Source of the DNA: Syntrophomonas sp. UBA5432
GTDB lineage: Bacteria; Bacillota; Syntrophomonadia; Syntrophomonadales; Syntrophomonadaceae
Length of the DNA: 8,804 nt
Assembly: GCA_002424365.1 (NCBI GenBank)
Contig: DIRQ01000106.1
Location: forward strand, 1 to 8,804
Direction: 5' to 3'
Shown here: positions 7,120-8,804 of the stretch, in pieces
Layout of the letters: each line of letters starts with the position of its first letter
Position numbering within the stretch: position 1 is the stretch's first letter
Translations under genes and position numbers: made by a program
Notes under the pieces: generated by a model
Database searches by the model: none
The model's input: the letters and a program-made list of their open reading frames with translations, nothing else
What the model was told of the DNA's origin: nothing

Positions 7120-7162
7120 AAAAAAAGAAAAATAGCCTTAAGAATAAAACTTAAAGCTATTT
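7120..7162 (-). terminator. rho-independent terminator of the ddl unit
   Basis: Minus-strand RNA pairs AAAUAGCUUUAAG (7162-7150) with CUUAAGGCUAUUU (7142-7130), a 13-bp stem with a single U-G pair and a 7-base loop, followed directly by a U-rich run (TTTTCTTTTTTT region, 7129-7115). It begins 6 bases after the stop codon of the 102-residue gene. The stem is AT-rich but long, and the tail is good. Confidence 0.85.
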
Positions 7163-7167
7163 AACAA

Positions 7168-7476
7168 CTATTTACTATTGCGGTTTTTTTGTTCCAGATT
7201 ATATTTAAGAAATTCTACCGGGTCAATTTCTTCACTAAAAGTTAAGGCCCAGTCCAAACGTTTAATTACTTCTTCAGTATTTCCTGAACCAGTATAGATT
7301 AGTGGGTCGCATGACAGTTTTTCCAAGAAAATAGCCAAATCCAGAGCCATGTCCTCTATTTCAGCGATACCTTTTTTTAGTCGCAATAGATCTCTTTCAT
7401 TTTTTAACTCCAATGATTTCTGATGAATATCCATTATAGTATCTTTAATTATTCCTGCCGGTAAGAAATTAGTCAT
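7168..7476 (-). CDS. hypothetical protein, small and probably helical
   Basis: A 102-residue protein that I do not recognise. It has no signal peptide or membrane segment. Residues 14-55 are rich in Lys, Glu, Leu and Ile with heptad-like spacing (SLELKNERDLLRLKKGIAEI), suggesting a helical hairpin or coiled coil. The middle (56-65) is a short Cys-Asp-Pro and Gly-rich turn, followed by two more predicted helices and a charged, Asn-rich tail. The ATG at 7476 has a GGGGGAG site 8 bases upstream; an alternative ATG at 7434 (Met15) lacks such a site. It lies 55 bases after ddl in the same direction and is followed at once by a strong terminator, so it is likely the second gene of a two-gene unit. 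A real gene is likely given the ribosome binding site and terminator; the function cannot be deduced, and the link to cell-wall synthesis rests on position only. Confidence 0.75.
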   Translation of the reverse strand: MTNFLPAGIIKDTIMDIHQKSLELKNERDLLRLKKGIAEIEDMALDLAIFLEKLSCDPLIYTGSGNTEEVIKRLDWALTFSEEIDPVEFLKYNLEQKNRNSK

Positions 7477-7531
7477 ATCAATACTCCCCCACTTAAGGGT
7501 AATTGATATATGTTTCGCTATGTGCTGTCTA

Positions 7532-8467
7532 CTATCCTTTTTTTTCTAAAGCTAACTCCAGCAAACGTTCTAGTAAATCTTCATAAGATATGCCAACTGC
7601 CCGAGCAGCATCTGGTACCAGGCTCATATCAGTTAAACCGGGTATGGTATTAATCTCAAGAATATATGGCTGGCCTTGGCGGTCTACCATAAAATCTATA
7701 CGGGCAAATCCCTTACAGGATAGTGATTTATAAGCCTCTTCACTTATCCGGCAAATCTTATCCTGTAATTCCTGGTTAATTCGGGCAGGAACAATATGTT
7801 CACACATACCTGGTGTATATTTGGATTCATAATCGTAGAATTCATTACGGGATGTTATTTCGATAATGGGTAGAACACAAGGGTTATCATTACCAATTAC
7901 ACTGGCGGTTAATAAAATACCATCTATGTATTTCTCTACTAGTACATCATCATCGTATTGAAAGGCTGCCTCTATAGCAGGAAGTATTTCTTCTTCTTTT
8001 TTAACAATATAGGTGCCAATGCTGGATCCCTGGGTGGCAGCCTTTACTACCATAGGTAAACCAAATTTTTGCACCATGGAACGAACTACAAAGCAAGCCC
8101 GGTCAAAGGTATTTTTCTTTATAATTATAAAATCAGGTGTAGGTAATCCCTCATAACTGAGAAGTTTTTTGGTTAATATTTTATTCATACATATTGCACT
8201 ACTAGTAACTCCGGAACCGGTATAAGGTATGCCCAATAAATCAAGATAACCTTGAACCGTACCATCTTCCCCGTTTTTGCCATGCAGGGCAATAAACACT
8301 ACGTCAGGGGCTATATCTGCTATTTCGTTAAGGGTATCCTTGTTCAAATCCAGGGACTCAACCTGGTATCCTTTCTTCTGCAATGCCGTACAAACATTAA
8401 CGCCACTTTGTAATGATATTTCTCTTTCCTCGGAGGTGCCGCCCATGAGTACCAGAACCCTGTTCAA
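7532..8467 (-). CDS. ddl: D-alanine--D-alanine ligase (ATP-grasp)
   Basis: A 311-residue cytoplasmic ligase that joins two D-alanines with ATP for peptidoglycan. N-terminal domain: GGTSEEREISLQSG (9-22, Glu14 equals DdlB Glu15) and HGKNGEDG (62-69). ATP-grasp part: Lys142, GSSIG (147-151), VEKYIDG (177-183), FYDYESKY (210-217, with the Tyr217 expected of D-Ala-D-Ala rather than D-Ala-D-Lac ligases), RIDF (256-259), LEINTIPGLT (270-279, Glu271 and Asn273 for magnesium) and SLVP (282-285). Oddities: Leu185 stands where DdlB has Glu187, which binds the ATP ribose, and KAATQGSS replaces the usual KPxxEGSS. The start is a TTG preceded by AAGGCGGGTGA, a good ribosome binding site. It is divergent from tRNA-Trp and followed by a small gene. 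Ddl-family membership is secure; it could be a second, specialised Ddl if the genome has another. Confidence 0.93.
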   Translation of the reverse strand: MNRVLVLMGGTSEEREISLQSGVNVCTALQKKGYQVESLDLNKDTLNEIADIAPDVVFIALHGKNGEDGTVQGYLDLLGIPYTGSGVTSSAICMNKILTKKLLSYEGLPTPDFIIIKKNTFDRACFVVRSMVQKFGLPMVVKAATQGSSIGTYIVKKEEEILPAIEAAFQYDDDVLVEKYIDGILLTASVIGNDNPCVLPIIEITSRNEFYDYESKYTPGMCEHIVPARINQELQDKICRISEEAYKSLSCKGFARIDFMVDRQGQPYILEINTIPGLTDMSLVPDAARAVGISYEDLLERLLELALEKKG

Positions 8468-8546
8468 TTAATTCACCCGCCTTAATTTTTTATTAAATAC
8501 TAACCTCTTAATAAAATACTTTCATATGTGTAATAATATTCTTTGG

Positions 8547-8576
8547 TTTAAAGGGATATTACTAGCTGGCAGTCAA
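8547..8576 (-). promoter_or_regulatory. candidate promoter of ddl
   Basis: Minus strand TTGACT (8576-8571), an 18-base spacer, then TTTAAA (8552-8547). The -35 is five of six and the -10 four of six to the sigma-A consensus. It would give a leader of about 70 bases before the TTG at 8467. It is the best pair I can find in this gap, but the -10 is weak. Confidence 0.35.
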
Positions 8577-8700
8577 TTCAAGTTAAATCATAACTCTAAA
8601 TAACAGCAGGTTCAAGCGCTTGCCATAACAAGTATTAAATATATATTATACTAATAAGGAAACAATCTGGTTAATCCCCTTCTACCCTCCATAAAATCTG

Positions 8701-8729
8701 TTGAAGAGCTTATAGTAATATGTTAGAAT
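8701..8729 (+). promoter_or_regulatory. promoter of the tRNA-Trp gene
   Basis: TTGAAG (8701-8706), a 17-base spacer ending in the TGT of an extended -10, then TAGAAT (8724-8729). Spacing is ideal and the predicted start near 8736 lies about 14 bases before the tRNA. Confidence 0.75.
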
Positions 8730-8749
8730 AATATCTGTCCGTAAGACAC

Positions 8750-8804
8750 AGGGGAGTAGCTCAATTGGCAGAGCATCGGTCTCCAAAACCGAGGGCTGCG
8801 GGTT
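8750..8804 (+). tRNA. tRNA-Trp (anticodon CCA), truncated by the window end
   Basis: The first 55 positions of a tRNA are visible: acceptor strand AGGGGAG, T8 A9, D-arm GCTC/GAGC with an AATTGGCA loop, anticodon stem TCGGT/ACCGA closing the loop CTCCAAA with anticodon CCA, variable region GGGCT, and the start of the T-arm GCGGG-TT. The 3' half of the T-arm and the acceptor lie past the edge. The anticodon assigns tryptophan. Its promoter is at 8701-8729. In many Firmicutes this tRNA precedes secE and nusG, so those genes are likely next, which is inference. Confidence 0.95.

Larger units (their letters stand above)
6839..7167. other. 329-base gap between the ddl unit and the mqn operon
   Basis: No intact gene is seen on either strand. 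From right to left the gap holds the terminator of the ddl unit (7120-7162), a possible gene relic (6980-7111), two weak inverted repeats, and the extended -10 promoter of mqnE with its short leader. I see no riboswitch, tRNA or insertion sequence end here. The plus strand has only scattered stops and a lone TATACT at 7081 without a partner -35. Confidence 0.5.
8468..8749. other. divergent intergenic region between ddl and tRNA-Trp
   Basis: This 282-base AT-rich stretch holds the ddl leader and candidate promoter, a perfect palindrome CAAGCGCTTG at 8613-8622, a possible second plus-strand promoter (TTGCCA at 8620, 16 bases, TATATT at 8642) and the clear tRNA promoter at 8701-8729. I see no gene, T-box or riboswitch in it. 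Confidence 0.5.

Noticed and set aside
1..8804. CRISPR array, insertion sequence or phage elements
   Set aside because: No regularly spaced repeats, transposase-like proteins, terminal inverted repeats or integrase genes were seen.

Overview
The window looks like chromosomal DNA of a low-to-moderate GC Firmicute, most likely an anaerobic member of the Clostridia; a Syntrophomonas-like or Desulfotomaculum-like lineage is my guess from protein style. Reasons: strong AGGAGG-type ribosome binding sites, repeated TTG start codons, a futalosine-type menaquinone pathway, a Firmicute-like tRNA-Trp, and sigma-A type promoters. The genus is inference, not something I could test.

Layout. Every protein gene is on the minus strand; the only plus-strand gene is a tRNA at the right edge. 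From right to left: a tRNA-Trp gene (8750 to the window end, truncated) with its own promoter; a divergent pair made of a D-alanine--D-alanine ligase gene (ddl) and a 102-residue unknown protein, closed by a clear intrinsic terminator (7120-7162); a 329-base gap holding a possible gene relic and the promoter of the next operon; then a tightly spaced five-gene operon, mqnE, mqnA, mqnC, a divergent MTAP/purine nucleoside phosphorylase-family gene, and a large UPF0182 membrane protein gene. A hairpin region (61-104) follows, and then what looks like the promoter, ribosome binding site and first three codons of another minus-strand gene running off the left edge.

How the genes work together. MqnA dehydrates chorismate to 3-enolpyruvylbenzoate, MqnE joins this to SAM to give aminodeoxyfutalosine, and MqnC cyclises dehypoxanthine futalosine. 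The step between MqnE and MqnC, removal of the purine base, is normally done by MqnB (futalosine hydrolase) or by MTAN. Neither is in the window. In their place, 20 bases after mqnC, is an MTAP-superfamily protein whose purine-pocket Asp (human MTAP D220) is Asn, as in enzymes that use 6-oxopurines, and whose phosphate site departs from classical MTAP. The main hypothesis here is that it is a non-standard futalosine-cleaving enzyme or a 5'-deoxynucleoside clean-up enzyme. mqnD and the prenyltransferase and methylase genes of the pathway are also absent and must lie elsewhere.

The window contains no CRISPR array, insertion sequence or phage gene that I can recognise. Secondary curiosities are a Ddl with altered ATP-grasp residues, a short ORF overlapping the mqnE start, and a stretch at 6980-7111 that reads like the tail of a decayed gene interrupted by an amber codon.
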